Below are positions 1 to 8,871 of a stretch of DNA of 64,000 nt, piece after piece. The stretch covers positions 25,352 through 89,351 of the forward strand of contig NZ_CP107822.1 in the NCBI RefSeq assembly GCF_036346295.1, in the 5' to 3' direction. The stretch comes from Streptomyces sp. NBC_00536 (GTDB taxonomy: Bacteria; Actinomycetota; Actinomycetes; Streptomycetales; Streptomycetaceae). Every line of letters begins with the position of its first letter. The stretch's first letter is position 1. The notes under the pieces are model-generated. The model ran no database searches and was not told the origin of the DNA. It saw only the letters and a program-made list of their open reading frames with translations. A program made the translations under genes and the position numbers.

Positions 1-12
1 TGAGTTCGCACA

Positions 13-49
13 GCGAAATGCCGCCCGCTTCATTTCGCGTGGCGAAATG
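13..49. repeat. Three copies of GCGAAATG in alternating orientation
   Basis: GCGAAATG occurs at 13-20, its reverse complement CATTTCGC at 31-38, and GCGAAATG again at 42-49. The first two form an inverted repeat with a 10-bp spacer. The sequence lies about 300 bp upstream of the conjugation operon in otherwise gene-free DNA, so it may be a binding site for a regulator of that operon or of a gene left of the window. No other function can be read from it. Confidence 0.4.
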
Positions 50-344
50 GAGCGGCGTCCGCGTGCGGGCATTGGCGACTCGGGGGTGTGGCTGATGGCT
101 TTTGGGCTCTGTGCGGTGGGTACTGCCGGACCGGATTCCGGCAAGGTCGGGTTCCTCAATCCGGATGATGTTTTCGGCGTCCGGTGTTCGTGCCCGCACG
201 CCTTTGTTTCGCAACCCACGTGACCTGACCTCCGGCGACCGGGAAAAACACTGCTCGGGTTTGTCACGGGTGCACGCTAGCCTCAGTACCCCATGGGCTC
301 AGATCCCGTGGTGGAAACGCATGAACGCAGGGGGGAGTTGCGGT
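50..344. other. Gene-free leader of the conjugation operon
   Basis: An open frame starting at 102 runs into the first operon gene, but its first 80 codons look non-coding in composition. The only convincing start is GTG 345, which has a GGGGGAG ribosome binding site at 331-337. The region probably carries the operon promoter. A TTGTCA hexamer lies at 261-266, but no convincing -10 box can be placed 16-18 bp downstream. Confidence 0.4.
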
Positions 345-830
345 GTGATTACTCATCCAGAGACACCAACCCCGGTGACACGTACGCCGGTTGTACTTAA
401 ATACGCGCTGATTCCGGTTCACGGATACGGCATTGCGGTGGCTACCGTCGCGCGGATGCTCGACGGTGACGCCGCCGCCGGTGAGCGCGCCCGGGTCCTG
501 GGTCCCGCCGAGGCGATTCCGTACGGAGCCCAGCCGGTACTGCTGGCCGAGACGACCGTGTACGGCATCAAGCGCGTGGAGGACCTCCTCCAGCGCTGGG
601 GCTCGCTGCCGAAGCCGTGGCTGGTGCTGATTTCTGACGCACCAGCCCGCCCGGTGCCGGATGCCCGGTACCTGGTGCGCGCGCTGGAGGGGCGCTTGGC
701 AGGGGTGGCCCGGGTGCCGTACCTGCCCGTGCTCCGGGCCGTTAGAGATCCAGACGAGGCCCTGGAGTACAAGGACGTTCAGGCCGCAGCCCACGGGCTG
801 CGGCGCAAGATCGAAGGGGACAGACGATGA
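345..830 (+). CDS. First gene of the conjugation operon, unknown function
   Basis: A 161-residue soluble-looking protein with no signal peptide or membrane segment. GTG 345 was chosen because GGGGGAG sits 7 nt upstream; the same frame is open further 5' but that stretch is atypical. The stop overlaps the start of the next gene (ATGA, 827-830), so it is translationally coupled to the pilin-like gene and belongs to the transfer operon. The N-terminus carries KYALIPVHGYGIAVA, followed by alternating strands and helices. I do not recognise the family. Its position at the head of a VirB/VirD-like gene set suggests a cytoplasmic accessory or regulatory part of the transfer apparatus (inference). 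Confidence 0.75.
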   Translation: MITHPETPTPVTRTPVVLKYALIPVHGYGIAVATVARMLDGDAAAGERARVLGPAEAIPYGAQPVLLAETTVYGIKRVEDLLQRWGSLPKPWLVLISDAPARPVPDARYLVRALEGRLAGVARVPYLPVLRAVRDPDEALEYKDVQAAAHGLRRKIEGDRR

Positions 831-1126
831 GCACGACGGTGCAGCTCTTCACGCTCGCGGCGGACGGCGGCCTCATTCCGGGCTCGACGCCGACGAAGAT
901 TCCGGGGCTGGACGGCCCCGTCACCAAGATTTTCGGGTACGCCCTGTGGCTGCTGATTCTCGCCGGGGTCGGCGGAACGGGTTACGGCGTCTACAAGCTC
1001 GCGGTTTCGGACAAGTCGAGGAACGGGGGCGGGAGCGAACCCTTCAAGTGGATGGGGGGAGGGGTCGCCACCATCCTTCTGGCCGGGTCGCTGATCACGA
1101 TCCTCAACGGGATTGCGACGGGCTGA
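827..1126 (+). CDS. Small two-TM protein, VirB2/pilin-like position
   Basis: A 99-residue protein with two hydrophobic segments, roughly residues 37-57 (IFGYALWLLILAGVGGTGYG) and 75-96, joined by a short basic Gly-rich loop. Size, two-helix layout and location before VirB8-, VirB6- and VirB4-like genes match the place of VirB2-type pilin or TcpD-like subunits in conjugation operons. It overlaps the previous stop by 4 nt, and its own stop is one base from the next start. There is no obvious cleavable signal peptide. The pilin role is inferred from architecture and context, not from a sequence motif. Confidence 0.75.
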   Translation: MSTTVQLFTLAADGGLIPGSTPTKIPGLDGPVTKIFGYALWLLILAGVGGTGYGVYKLAVSDKSRNGGGSEPFKWMGGGVATILLAGSLITILNGIATG

Positions 1127-1127
1127 C

Positions 1128-1928
1128 ATGTCGCGAACCAGGGGGACGTGGAACACGAAGGGGACGTGGGCCGCGGGGGTTCTGCTGGCCGTCGTCATTC
1201 TGCTGACGGGCTACGCGGCACTCGTGGGTGACGGGGACGAGGCACAGACTCCGGCCAAGGGCGGTGGCGCCAGCCCGAGCGTGAGCGGGGCGGCCAGCCC
1301 CGAGGCGACGTACGCGCCGCCGCAGGACTGGACCGAGCCGCAGCGGTGGACGGCGTTGCCGCGGGGGCAGCGTACGGACGACCGCGGCAGCCAGGTCGGG
1401 TTCCCGCACACGGCCGAGGGTGCGGTCGCCATGACGGCCGCTGGCAACACCACCCGCGTCGAGGGCGACCACTCCACCGTCGACGAGCAGGTGCGCATCT
1501 ACAACTCGTACCTCGGCAAGGGTGACCAGTCCGCGCAGGCGGCCGAGCAGATCAAGCTCAATGCGCAGGCGAGCGACAAGACGCTGGCCCAGGAGGCGGG
1601 CGTCCCGGCGGGGCAGCCGCTGCCGTCGGGCGCCTACGTGCGTACTCACGTTGTCGGCTACAAGGTCATCAAGAAGTCGGCCGACGAGGTCACGGTGTGG
1701 CTGCTGGCCCGCGTGGTCCAGAAGGCCGGTGAGACGGCCGAGGAGAAGGGTTCTTACACCCGCACCCTGGCCGGCGCGCAGTGGCAGGACGGCGACTGGA
1801 AGCTGACCGCGGCCGCCACCATCCGGGCCCAGCAGGACACCGTGGGCCAGAGCGAGCCCGCGATGGTGGCCCCGGGTGACGACGCGTTCAACGACGCGGG
1901 TTGGACGGCCATTCGGGAGGCGTCGTGA
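1128..1928 (+). CDS. Single-TM conjugation protein, VirB8/TcpC-like
   Basis: A 266-residue bitopic membrane protein: short basic N-terminus, one TM helix at about residues 14-33 (AAGVLLAVVILLTGYAALVG), a low-complexity Ala/Gly/Ser/Pro linker, then an extracytoplasmic domain of about 200 residues. That layout, and the position between the pilin-like and VirB6-like genes, fit the VirB8/TcpC assembly-factor class, whose outer domain has an NTF2-like fold. I cannot verify the fold by eye. ATG 1128 is preferred over the in-frame start at 1113 because it follows the previous stop directly. Its stop overlaps the next GTG. Confidence 0.7.
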   Translation: MSRTRGTWNTKGTWAAGVLLAVVILLTGYAALVGDGDEAQTPAKGGGASPSVSGAASPEATYAPPQDWTEPQRWTALPRGQRTDDRGSQVGFPHTAEGAVAMTAAGNTTRVEGDHSTVDEQVRIYNSYLGKGDQSAQAAEQIKLNAQASDKTLAQEAGVPAGQPLPSGAYVRTHVVGYKVIKKSADEVTVWLLARVVQKAGETAEEKGSYTRTLAGAQWQDGDWKLTAAATIRAQQDTVGQSEPAMVAPGDDAFNDAGWTAIREAS

Positions 1929-3397
1929 AGCACCGGTTGGTTGCCCTGCTGTTGACCCTGATCGTGGCCCTCGGGGTCACGGTGACGGCGCCGCAGCCTG
2001 CGCGCGCGGACGGGCCCATAGGCAACGGCGTCGAAGTGGCGTGCATGGTGGGAGCCGGTACCAGCCCGATCCTCGGGGTCATCATCGCCATCGCGGGCAA
2101 GGGCGGATCCCTGTGCGACAAGATCGGCGACGCGGCAGAGAAGAAGATCAAAGAGGAGTGGAAGAAGGTCTGGGACTCGGTTCTCGGGGATGTGATCAAG
2201 TCCGCCGCTGACGGCGTGAAGCTGATCATCAAGAAGGTGCTGACCGTCGCCTTGATGGGGCCATCGGTCGATCTGGCCGCGACCAAACTGTGGGGGCCAG
2301 ACGCCACGTTGTCCGGGATGCTGATGTGGCTGGGCCTACTGATCGCGGTGGCCGGAGTCATGTGGCAGATGGGCAAGATGGCCGTGACCGGGCAGGTCAA
2401 GCACCTGGGGCGCGCCATGGTGGGCTGGGTGGAGAACCTGGTGCTGACGGCCGTTGGTGTGAGCCTGTTCGCGCTGTTGCTGGTCGCCTCGGACGCGCTG
2501 ACCGCAGGTCTGGTCAACGCGACGTTCGACAACGACGCCGCGGCGTACGAGCGGATTGTCGCGGTGATGATGCCCGCCGGGATCAGTAACCCGATCCTGG
2601 TGCTCGGCGTGGTGCAGGTCATCCTGATCGTGGGCGGCATCCAGCTGGTCATGGTGTTCCTGCGGCAGAGCGCGATCCCCCTCATCTGCCTGCTGCTGCC
2701 CGTGGCTGCCGCAGGCCGGACGGGCGGCGACTCCACCCGGCAGTGGGCTCCGAAGCTCATCACCTCAGGTCTGGTCATCGTGGCCTACAAGCCGATCCTG
2801 GCGGTCATCGTGTGCACGGGCTTCGCGGAGTTCGGACACAGCCAGACCCTGGCGGAATGGCTGCGCGGCTGCGCCACCCTCGTCCTCGGCGTTCTTGCGC
2901 CCGGGCCGTTGACCAAGCTGTTCGCCCCGTTCGGCGAGACGGTCGGCGGCGGCATGGCCGTCGGCGGGGCCAGCGGCGCCCTCGGCGCGGCGGCGGGCTA
3001 CATCGGCGGCAAGGGAGACAAGGGCGACAGCGGCGGCGGAGGCGACGGACCGGCCAGCGCCGTGCAGCACGCCCAGATGGTCGAGCAGAGCATGGGCAAG
3101 CAGGGCGGCGGCGGCCAGGGCGGCGACGCGCTCGCGCAGGCAGGCCGCAACGAGGCAGCCGCGAAGATCCCCGCCCAGGGGGCGGGCGCCGAAGGTGCGG
3201 CGGCAGGTGCCGCAGGGCAGGCAGGCACCGCCGGTGCGGCAGGAACAGCCGGCACGGCAGGTGCGGCGGGCGGCGCGGCTGCGGCGGGCGGCGCGGCTGC
3301 GGCCGCGGGTCCGGTCGGCATCGGTATCGCCGTTCTGGATGGCGTCAACAACGCCATCCAGGGAGCGGCTGGAGAAGTCGGTGGGGGCAAGCAGTGA
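1925..3397 (+). CDS. Polytopic membrane channel protein, SCO6881/TrbL/VirB6-like
   Basis: A 490-residue protein starting at GTG 1925, which overlaps the previous stop. It has a signal-like N-terminus (HRLVALLLTLIVALGVTV, then a probable Ala-Arg-Ala cleavage site), a charged amphipathic stretch rich in Lys/Glu (about residues 70-85), and six or so hydrophobic helices between residues 105 and 370. The C-terminal 120 residues are very rich in Gly, Ala and Gln. Placement before a SCO6880-type gene and a VirB4-like ATPase matches the Streptomyces SCO6881-type protein, a VirB6/TrbL-class inner-membrane channel. Family assignment rests on architecture and synteny. Confidence 0.8.
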   Translation: MKHRLVALLLTLIVALGVTVTAPQPARADGPIGNGVEVACMVGAGTSPILGVIIAIAGKGGSLCDKIGDAAEKKIKEEWKKVWDSVLGDVIKSAADGVKLIIKKVLTVALMGPSVDLAATKLWGPDATLSGMLMWLGLLIAVAGVMWQMGKMAVTGQVKHLGRAMVGWVENLVLTAVGVSLFALLLVASDALTAGLVNATFDNDAAAYERIVAVMMPAGISNPILVLGVVQVILIVGGIQLVMVFLRQSAIPLICLLLPVAAAGRTGGDSTRQWAPKLITSGLVIVAYKPILAVIVCTGFAEFGHSQTLAEWLRGCATLVLGVLAPGPLTKLFAPFGETVGGGMAVGGASGALGAAAGYIGGKGDKGDSGGGGDGPASAVQHAQMVEQSMGKQGGGGQGGDALAQAGRNEAAAKIPAQGAGAEGAAAGAAGQAGTAGAAGTAGTAGAAGGAAAAGGAAAAAGPVGIGIAVLDGVNNAIQGAAGEVGGGKQ

Positions 3398-4848
3398 GCA
3401 CAGCACACGAAGTGCCCAAGACCCTGATGGTCTCGGGCTTCCGGGTCCGCCGGTCCTTCGGGCTCGGCGGGCTTTCCAAGGGGGCGACCATCGCCGCCGC
3501 CATGGTCCTGCTGGCAGACGGACTGATCGCCACTCAGGCGCCGGTCACGCTGCTGGTCAGCTTGCCGGTCACGCTGCTCGCCCTCGGGCTGGCCGCCGCG
3601 CGCCGACACGGCATGTCCGCGCTGGCCTACTACTGGGCGAAGATGTCCTGGCGCCGGGCTGCAAGGGTCGAGGCCAACTCCTACCGGCGCCAGCTGCTGG
3701 AGTATCCGTACGCGTTGGACATGCCCGGGGTGGGCGCCTCTGCCACGCTGGTGAAGGCGCACGATCCGACCACGGGCAAGCCCGTCGGTGTCGTCCACGA
3801 CCGCGCCACCGGATACATGACCATCAGCACGCTGCTCGCCCCCGGTGGGAGCCTGATGGCCCCCACCGGGTCGGTGCAGAGCTCCCTGCGCACCTGGTCC
3901 TCCGTACTGGAGGCCATGAGTACCGACGAGCAGGTCAAGGGCGCCAGCGTCACCATCCAGATCACCCCCGGCGCCGGCGAAGCCCTCGGGGATGACGTGG
4001 CGGCCCGTCAGGACCCCGGCGCCCCCAAGCTCGCGAAGCAGATCGTCGCCGAGCTCGTGCGCACCACCCCGCACGCCACCGCCTCGGTGGCGCCGTGGAT
4101 GTCGGTCACGGTGGACCCCAGCGCCACCGTGAACCCCCCGACCGACCTTGCCGAACAGGTGGGGGAGGCGATCAAGGTGGTCGACTCGCTCGACTTGTCC
4201 GGCACCGGTACGGACATCGAGCGGCGGGCCACCGACATCGACGTGCGTCGTCTGGTGCGCAGCGCCTACGACCCGGCGGTGTTCAACGCGCGCGACGCGG
4301 ACTTCGAGGAATTGTCGTGGTCGGAGTGCGGGCCGCAGGCGGCCGACGACAACTGGGAGGAGTACGCGCACGACGGGGGAGTCTCCGTCTCGTGGGTGCT
4401 GCGCGAGATGCCGCGCCGCCCCATCGCGTACAGCGTGCTGCTGCCGCTGCTGGCGCCGGGACGGTTCCAGCGCCGGATCACCATCGCCTACCGGGTGCTC
4501 GACCCGCACGAGGGCGAGGCGGTACTGGAGCGGGAGATCAGCCACGCCTACCAGCGCGAGCAGGCGACTGCCGAGGTCAAGGGCCGGGCGAAGTGGAGCC
4601 AGCGCGCCGACTCCCGCCGGGCGGAGGAAGCCGCCGCCCAGGTGGCCGGCGGCGCCCAGGTCGTCGACTGGACCTTGATGGTGACGGTCACCGCGAGGAA
4701 CACCGCCGACCTTCCCGCCGCGCGCCAGGAGCTGGAGCGCGCGGTGAAGGCCACGAGGGGAATCCGGATGAGGCCCGCTTACGGAGCGCAGGCCGCGGTC
4801 TTCGCGGCCGGGCTGCCGCTGGGCTACAACCCGCTGGTGAAGGGCTGA
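3394..4848 (+). CDS. SCO6880-family conjugation protein
   Basis: A 484-residue protein from GTG 3394, overlapping the previous stop (GTGA). Two adjacent hydrophobic segments lie near the N-terminus (about residues 27-70), followed by a large soluble region of over 400 residues. I recognise this as the SCO6880 type, invariably found next to SCO6881- and VirB4-like genes in Streptomyces elements. The N-terminal hairpin plus soluble domain resembles a VirB3/PrgI-type inner-membrane subunit extended by a domain similar to the N-terminal part of VirB4 proteins (inference). It probably works with the separate ATPase encoded immediately downstream. Confidence 0.82.
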   Translation: MSTAHEVPKTLMVSGFRVRRSFGLGGLSKGATIAAAMVLLADGLIATQAPVTLLVSLPVTLLALGLAAARRHGMSALAYYWAKMSWRRAARVEANSYRRQLLEYPYALDMPGVGASATLVKAHDPTTGKPVGVVHDRATGYMTISTLLAPGGSLMAPTGSVQSSLRTWSSVLEAMSTDEQVKGASVTIQITPGAGEALGDDVAARQDPGAPKLAKQIVAELVRTTPHATASVAPWMSVTVDPSATVNPPTDLAEQVGEAIKVVDSLDLSGTGTDIERRATDIDVRRLVRSAYDPAVFNARDADFEELSWSECGPQAADDNWEEYAHDGGVSVSWVLREMPRRPIAYSVLLPLLAPGRFQRRITIAYRVLDPHEGEAVLEREISHAYQREQATAEVKGRAKWSQRADSRRAEEAAAQVAGGAQVVDWTLMVTVTARNTADLPAARQELERAVKATRGIRMRPAYGAQAAVFAAGLPLGYNPLVKG

Positions 4849-4850
4849 GG

Positions 4851-6455
4851 ATGGCACGCAAGGCGAAAATGCCGGTGATGACCACGCCCAAGCGGGTGCT
4901 CGGTGTGGTCGAGGAGAGCCAGACCCGCGAGGAGCGGCGGGCAGAACGGAAGTTGAAGGCGCGGTACGCGCCGAGGTCCGGTTGGGGCGGCCGCTTCGGC
5001 GGCCGCGTGGCCGTCGAGGACGCGGGCACCGTCTACACCGGCCCGAGTACGCAGGTCGGCGGGATCTACCCCTTCCTGCTGGGCTCGGGCCTGCCGCCGC
5101 GCGGTGTTCCGGTCGGACGGGACGTGCTCACCGGGGAACTGGTCTGCATCGACCCGTCCGGCTGGACCGGCAAGCTCACGACCAACCCGGGTGTGTGGGT
5201 GATGAGTCAGCCGGGCGCGGGCAAGTCTGCGCTGGTCAAACGGATGTGCCTGGTCTATTCGGCGTACGGCCACATGACGTGTGTGCCGGGCGACGTCAAG
5301 GGCGAGTACTCCGACCTGATCAGCGCTCTGGGCGGTTCCGTCGTCCGGATCGGCGACGGCATCGGCCGTATCAACCCGCTGGACTCGGGCCCCCTCAAGG
5401 CGCACGTGCAGTCGCTTCCCGTCGACCGCCGCAACGCCCTGCTCGACGTCCTCAACGGGCGGAGGCTGGAGACGCTGGTCGCCCTGCTGTCCACCAAGCA
5501 CGGGCTGGGCCGCACCCCCGACGAGATCGAACGCAGCGCACTGGACACGGCCGTCCACGTTGCCTCGGACGGCCAGAAGCAGGGTGTCGACCCGATCGTC
5601 TCCGACGTCGTGCAGGTCCTGCGCGCCGCTCCGGAGGAGCTGCGGACCAAGTTGGCGGCCGAAGGCGAGCGGTACCAGGACCTGACGCGGTCGGTGATCG
5701 CCGGACTGGACAATCTGATCGGCGGGCCGCTGAAGGGGCTCTTCGACGGCCAGACCACGACCCCCTTGGACATCAACGCGCCCGCGGTCAGCGTCGACAT
5801 CTCCGCGCTGCGCGCCCGGGGCAACGACGTGATCAGCGCGGGCATGATCGCGACCTGGGCCTACACCTACAGCAGCATCGACTCGGCCCGCTCGATCGGC
5901 TTGATGGACCGCAAGCTCGTCCTGCCCATGGACGAGATGTGGAGGGCGCTGCGTTCCGGGCCGGGCCTGGTCGACGCGATGGACGCGATCAGCCGCCTCA
6001 ACCGGACCACGGACGACGTCACCATCTACGTCACCCACTCCCTGCTCGACGTCGAAGCTCTGCCCACCGAGCAGGACCGCGCAAAAGCCAGGGGGCTGAT
6101 GGACCGGTGCGACACGTGGGTGATCGGCGCCTCCTCCGAGGAGGAGCTGCGGCGCGTCACCGGCAAGCGCACCCTCACGGAACAGGAGCGGATGATGATC
6201 GGCTCGTGGTCGTCGGCGACCTCCACCGGCCTGGATATTGACCCCAGCGTCTCCGAGGACGGTACGGGCCGGGCGGTCGAGGAAGAAGGAGCCCGCCACC
6301 CGGGCCGCGGCAAGTACATGGTCAAGGTCGGCACGAGGCCGGGCATCGCTGCGTCCATGGAGCTGACCCCGACGGAGAAGGGGCTCTACAGCACCGACAC
6401 CAACCGGCGCCGGACGACGACGACGGGGACGATCACGGGGGGTGGCAGCCGATGA
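4851..6455 (+). CDS. VirB4/TraC-like conjugation ATPase
   Basis: A 534-residue cytoplasmic ATPase that would power assembly of the transfer machine. Walker A is SQPGAGKSA (residues 119-127) and Walker B is LVLPMDE (356-362) inside DRKLVLPMDEMWRAL. A third conserved motif, typical of HerA/FtsK-fold ATPases, lies in the TDDVTIYVTHSLLDVE region. It is shorter than full VirB4 because the usual N-terminal domain appears to be carried by the preceding SCO6880-type protein. ATG 4851 follows that gene's stop by 2 nt and has GAGG just upstream. The stop overlaps the coupling-protein start (ATGA at 6452-6455). Confidence 0.9.
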   Translation: MARKAKMPVMTTPKRVLGVVEESQTREERRAERKLKARYAPRSGWGGRFGGRVAVEDAGTVYTGPSTQVGGIYPFLLGSGLPPRGVPVGRDVLTGELVCIDPSGWTGKLTTNPGVWVMSQPGAGKSALVKRMCLVYSAYGHMTCVPGDVKGEYSDLISALGGSVVRIGDGIGRINPLDSGPLKAHVQSLPVDRRNALLDVLNGRRLETLVALLSTKHGLGRTPDEIERSALDTAVHVASDGQKQGVDPIVSDVVQVLRAAPEELRTKLAAEGERYQDLTRSVIAGLDNLIGGPLKGLFDGQTTTPLDINAPAVSVDISALRARGNDVISAGMIATWAYTYSSIDSARSIGLMDRKLVLPMDEMWRALRSGPGLVDAMDAISRLNRTTDDVTIYVTHSLLDVEALPTEQDRAKARGLMDRCDTWVIGASSEEELRRVTGKRTLTEQERMMIGSWSSATSTGLDIDPSVSEDGTGRAVEEEGARHPGRGKYMVKVGTRPGIAASMELTPTEKGLYSTDTNRRRTTTTGTITGGGSR

Positions 6456-8191
6456 TGACGGAGAACGACCGGGCGTGGGCGGTCGGCGGCAGTCTGTTCG
6501 GCGGGGTGGTGCTGCTGTCCGCGTCCACCTACGCAGGGGCCGCGGCCGGCGCGCTCGTCACCGGCGATGACGTGGCGCCCGCCGCGCCGCTGACCGTCTA
6601 CCGGATGGCGACGGACTGGGCCTCGGTGTGGGAGCACTCGCAGACCGCTTCGGCTGTCGGCGCCGCGCTCTTCGACGTGGTTGTCGTGGCCCTGGTCGTC
6701 TGGGGTCTGCGGGTCGCCGTCCGCTGGTTCCGCAACGCCAGCAGCCTGGCCACCTTGCACCAGGTCCGCGAGCTCGCCCCCAAGGCGGCGGCCCGCACCG
6801 CGACCCGGCTGCGCGCCTCCCTGAAGGACGTGAAGCCGAAGGAACTGGAGGCCCGGGACCGGGGCGTGCTGCTCGGCGACCACCTGCCGTCCGGTGTCGA
6901 GCTGCGCGGGTCGGACGAGGATACCTACGTCGCGATCATGGCGCCGCGCGCGGGCAAGTCCACCTCCCTGGCGGTTCCGGTCGCCGACGAGGCGCCGGGC
7001 GCGCTGCTGATGACGTCGAATAAGGCGGACGTCTACGCCGCCACGGTCAAGAGCCGCGGCCAGGTCGGCGAGACGTTCCTCTTCGACACCCAGGGTGTCG
7101 CGCAGGCCGAACGGGGCGTATGGGTCGACCTGGTCGCCCAGGCCGAGACGTTGGAGGGCGCCGAGCGGCTGGCCAGCCACTTCGTCAACCAGATCACGAG
7201 CGAGCAGGCCGATCCCTTCTGGAGCCAGGCCGCTGGCGACCTCCTCACCGGGCTTTTCCGGGCGGCATGGTGGGAGGGCGCCACCGTCCGGGAGGTCATG
7301 CGGTGGCTCGCCGACCCGAAGGAAAAGGCGCCGTTGCGCGTGCTCTACCAGCACGAGCCGGTGCTTGCCGAACAAGTTGACTCTTCAATTAATATTGCCG
7401 AGGAGACGCAGTCCGGTATTTACCAGAACGCCCGAACTGCCATGGGTGCGTTGCGAGATGAGAAAGTCCTTGCGTGGGTCACTCCGGACAAGAGCGGTCG
7501 GCCGCGCTTCGACCCCGAGACGTTCGCGACCAGCCATGACACCCTCTACCTGCTCAGCAAGAAGGGCGGACCGTCCAGCGCCCTGGTGGCCGCGGTCGCG
7601 GACGCCGTTTTCACGGCCGGCACCGAGGCGGGCGAACGCCACGGCGGCCGCCTGCCCGAACCGATGCGCGCCGTTCTCGATGAGGCGGCCAACATTTGCA
7701 AGATCGCGGACTTGCCCGACCTCTACTCCCACCTGGGATCCCGCGGCATCACGCCGTTCGTGATCCTCCAGTCCTACCGCCAGGGCGTACGGGCATGGGG
7801 CGAGGTCGGCATGGACTCCATGTGGAGCGCAGCCACGAAGAAGCTGATCGGCGTCGGGATCGACGACGCCAAGTTCGCCCAGGACATCTCGACTCTGACC
7901 GGCGCGCACTACGTCGAGCGCGGCAGCTACTCGAAGGGCAAGGAGGGCTACTCCCGCAGCTACAGCGAGCAGCGCGAGCAGGTCCTGGACCCGGCCGAGA
8001 TCCGCGCCATGAGGAAGGGCACCGCGCTGCTGATGTCGACGGGCATGCCCGTCGCGCAGATCGGCCTGCGGCCCTGGTACGCGGAGAAGGCCATGGCGCA
8101 CATCGGGCCGCAGATGAAGGCGGAGGAGGCGGCGATCACCAAGCGGGCCGTGGCCGCGTACGAGGAGCGGAAGGCCGCGCGCCGTGGCTGA
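6452..8191 (+). CDS. VirD4/TraG-like type IV coupling ATPase
   Basis: A 579-residue coupling protein that links the DNA substrate to the transfer channel. Two N-terminal membrane helices (about residues 12-35 and 68-90) are followed by Walker A MAPRAGKSTS (163-172) and Walker B MRAVLDEA (405-412). The FVILQSYRQGVRAWGE segment corresponds to the conserved TraG/VirD4 motif with a Gln. Its start overlaps the VirB4-like stop and its own stop lies inside the next gene. An unusually AT-rich patch with rare codons (TCA ATT AAT ATT) lies at 7383-7398, unlike the rest of the operon. Confidence 0.92.
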   Translation: MMTENDRAWAVGGSLFGGVVLLSASTYAGAAAGALVTGDDVAPAAPLTVYRMATDWASVWEHSQTASAVGAALFDVVVVALVVWGLRVAVRWFRNASSLATLHQVRELAPKAAARTATRLRASLKDVKPKELEARDRGVLLGDHLPSGVELRGSDEDTYVAIMAPRAGKSTSLAVPVADEAPGALLMTSNKADVYAATVKSRGQVGETFLFDTQGVAQAERGVWVDLVAQAETLEGAERLASHFVNQITSEQADPFWSQAAGDLLTGLFRAAWWEGATVREVMRWLADPKEKAPLRVLYQHEPVLAEQVDSSINIAEETQSGIYQNARTAMGALRDEKVLAWVTPDKSGRPRFDPETFATSHDTLYLLSKKGGPSSALVAAVADAVFTAGTEAGERHGGRLPEPMRAVLDEAANICKIADLPDLYSHLGSRGITPFVILQSYRQGVRAWGEVGMDSMWSAATKKLIGVGIDDAKFAQDISTLTGAHYVERGSYSKGKEGYSRSYSEQREQVLDPAEIRAMRKGTALLMSTGMPVAQIGLRPWYAEKAMAHIGPQMKAEEAAITKRAVAAYEERKAARRG

Positions 8192-8807
8192 CGAGGAAGG
8201 CCTGCCCGACTTCGAGGTGCCGGTCGGGCTGTTCCAGGACCTGGAGGACCTCAAGGCGGAGGTCGCCCGTCTGGCCGGGCAGGTCAAGCAACTCACCGGA
8301 GGAACCGGCGACGCCGACAGGGGCGAGGCCTCCGAGGGCGAGGCCTCCGAGGGCGAGGAGGAGTCCGCCGGCGGCGAGGCCGAGAACGAGGCCGGGGAGG
8401 GTGGCGGCGAGGAAGAGGAGGAAGGGTTCCCGCCCTTCATCCTGCTGCTCGACCCTCCGCAGTACGACGACGAGCTCCGCCTGCTGGTCGAGTGGGTGGA
8501 GGGTGTGCTCGTACCCGGCTACCTGGCCGAGCCCAGCGCGGACGCCAGATGGTGCCACCTGTGGTTCGAGCACCCCGTCGCCATCGCCCGCTTGCACGCC
8601 GTGTGGTTGGCCTGGCAGGAGCTGACGGACCCAGCCACCTGCGGATACACCGGTCCGAGCGTGTGGCACCGCGACCATCTCGACCCGTGCCTGCGCGAAC
8701 TGCGGCCTTCGTCCGGCCCGTTCGCGGGCTGCACGAAAGGGGAGCACCAGGTGGACCACCGGCTGCCCAGCATCGTGCCGAGCGCATGGAGCCGACCGGA
8801 GGACTGA
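8184..8807 (+). CDS. DUF4913-type protein, last gene of the conjugation operon
   Basis: A 207-residue protein beginning at GTG 8184, 8 nt inside the coupling-protein gene. Residues 15-35 look coiled-coil (FQDLEDLKAEVARLAGQVKQ), residues 40-75 are extremely acidic with repeated EASEGE, and the C-terminal 120 residues carry the aromatic-rich pattern (WCHLWFEHP, RLHAVWLAW, WHRDHLDPCLRELR) I associate with the DUF4913 family. Genes of this family often follow VirD4-like genes in Streptomyces elements. Its molecular role is unknown; the position suggests an accessory for substrate recruitment or relaxosome function (inference). Confidence 0.75.
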   Translation: MADEEGLPDFEVPVGLFQDLEDLKAEVARLAGQVKQLTGGTGDADRGEASEGEASEGEEESAGGEAENEAGEGGGEEEEEGFPPFILLLDPPQYDDELRLLVEWVEGVLVPGYLAEPSADARWCHLWFEHPVAIARLHAVWLAWQELTDPATCGYTGPSVWHRDHLDPCLRELRPSSGPFAGCTKGEHQVDHRLPSIVPSAWSRPED

Positions 8808-8817
8808 CCGGCCGGCA

Positions 8818-8848
8818 GCGGCCGCGGCCCCGACGAGGCCGCGGTCGC
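8818..8848. terminator. GC-rich hairpin between convergent genes
   Basis: GCGGCCGCGGCC (8818-8829) pairs with GGCCGCGGTCGC (8837-8848) with one mismatch and a 7-nt loop. It sits between the stops of the conjugation operon (8807) and the convergent HD-domain gene (8872), where a bidirectional terminator is expected. There is no T tract, as is common in Streptomyces. Confidence 0.6.
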
Positions 8849-8871
8849 CATCGGCCCGCCTGCCCGCGGGG

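Noticed and set aside
102..344. N-terminal extension of the first conjugation gene
   Set aside because: Composition unlike the rest of the gene, and a much better start (GTG 345) has a ribosome binding site.
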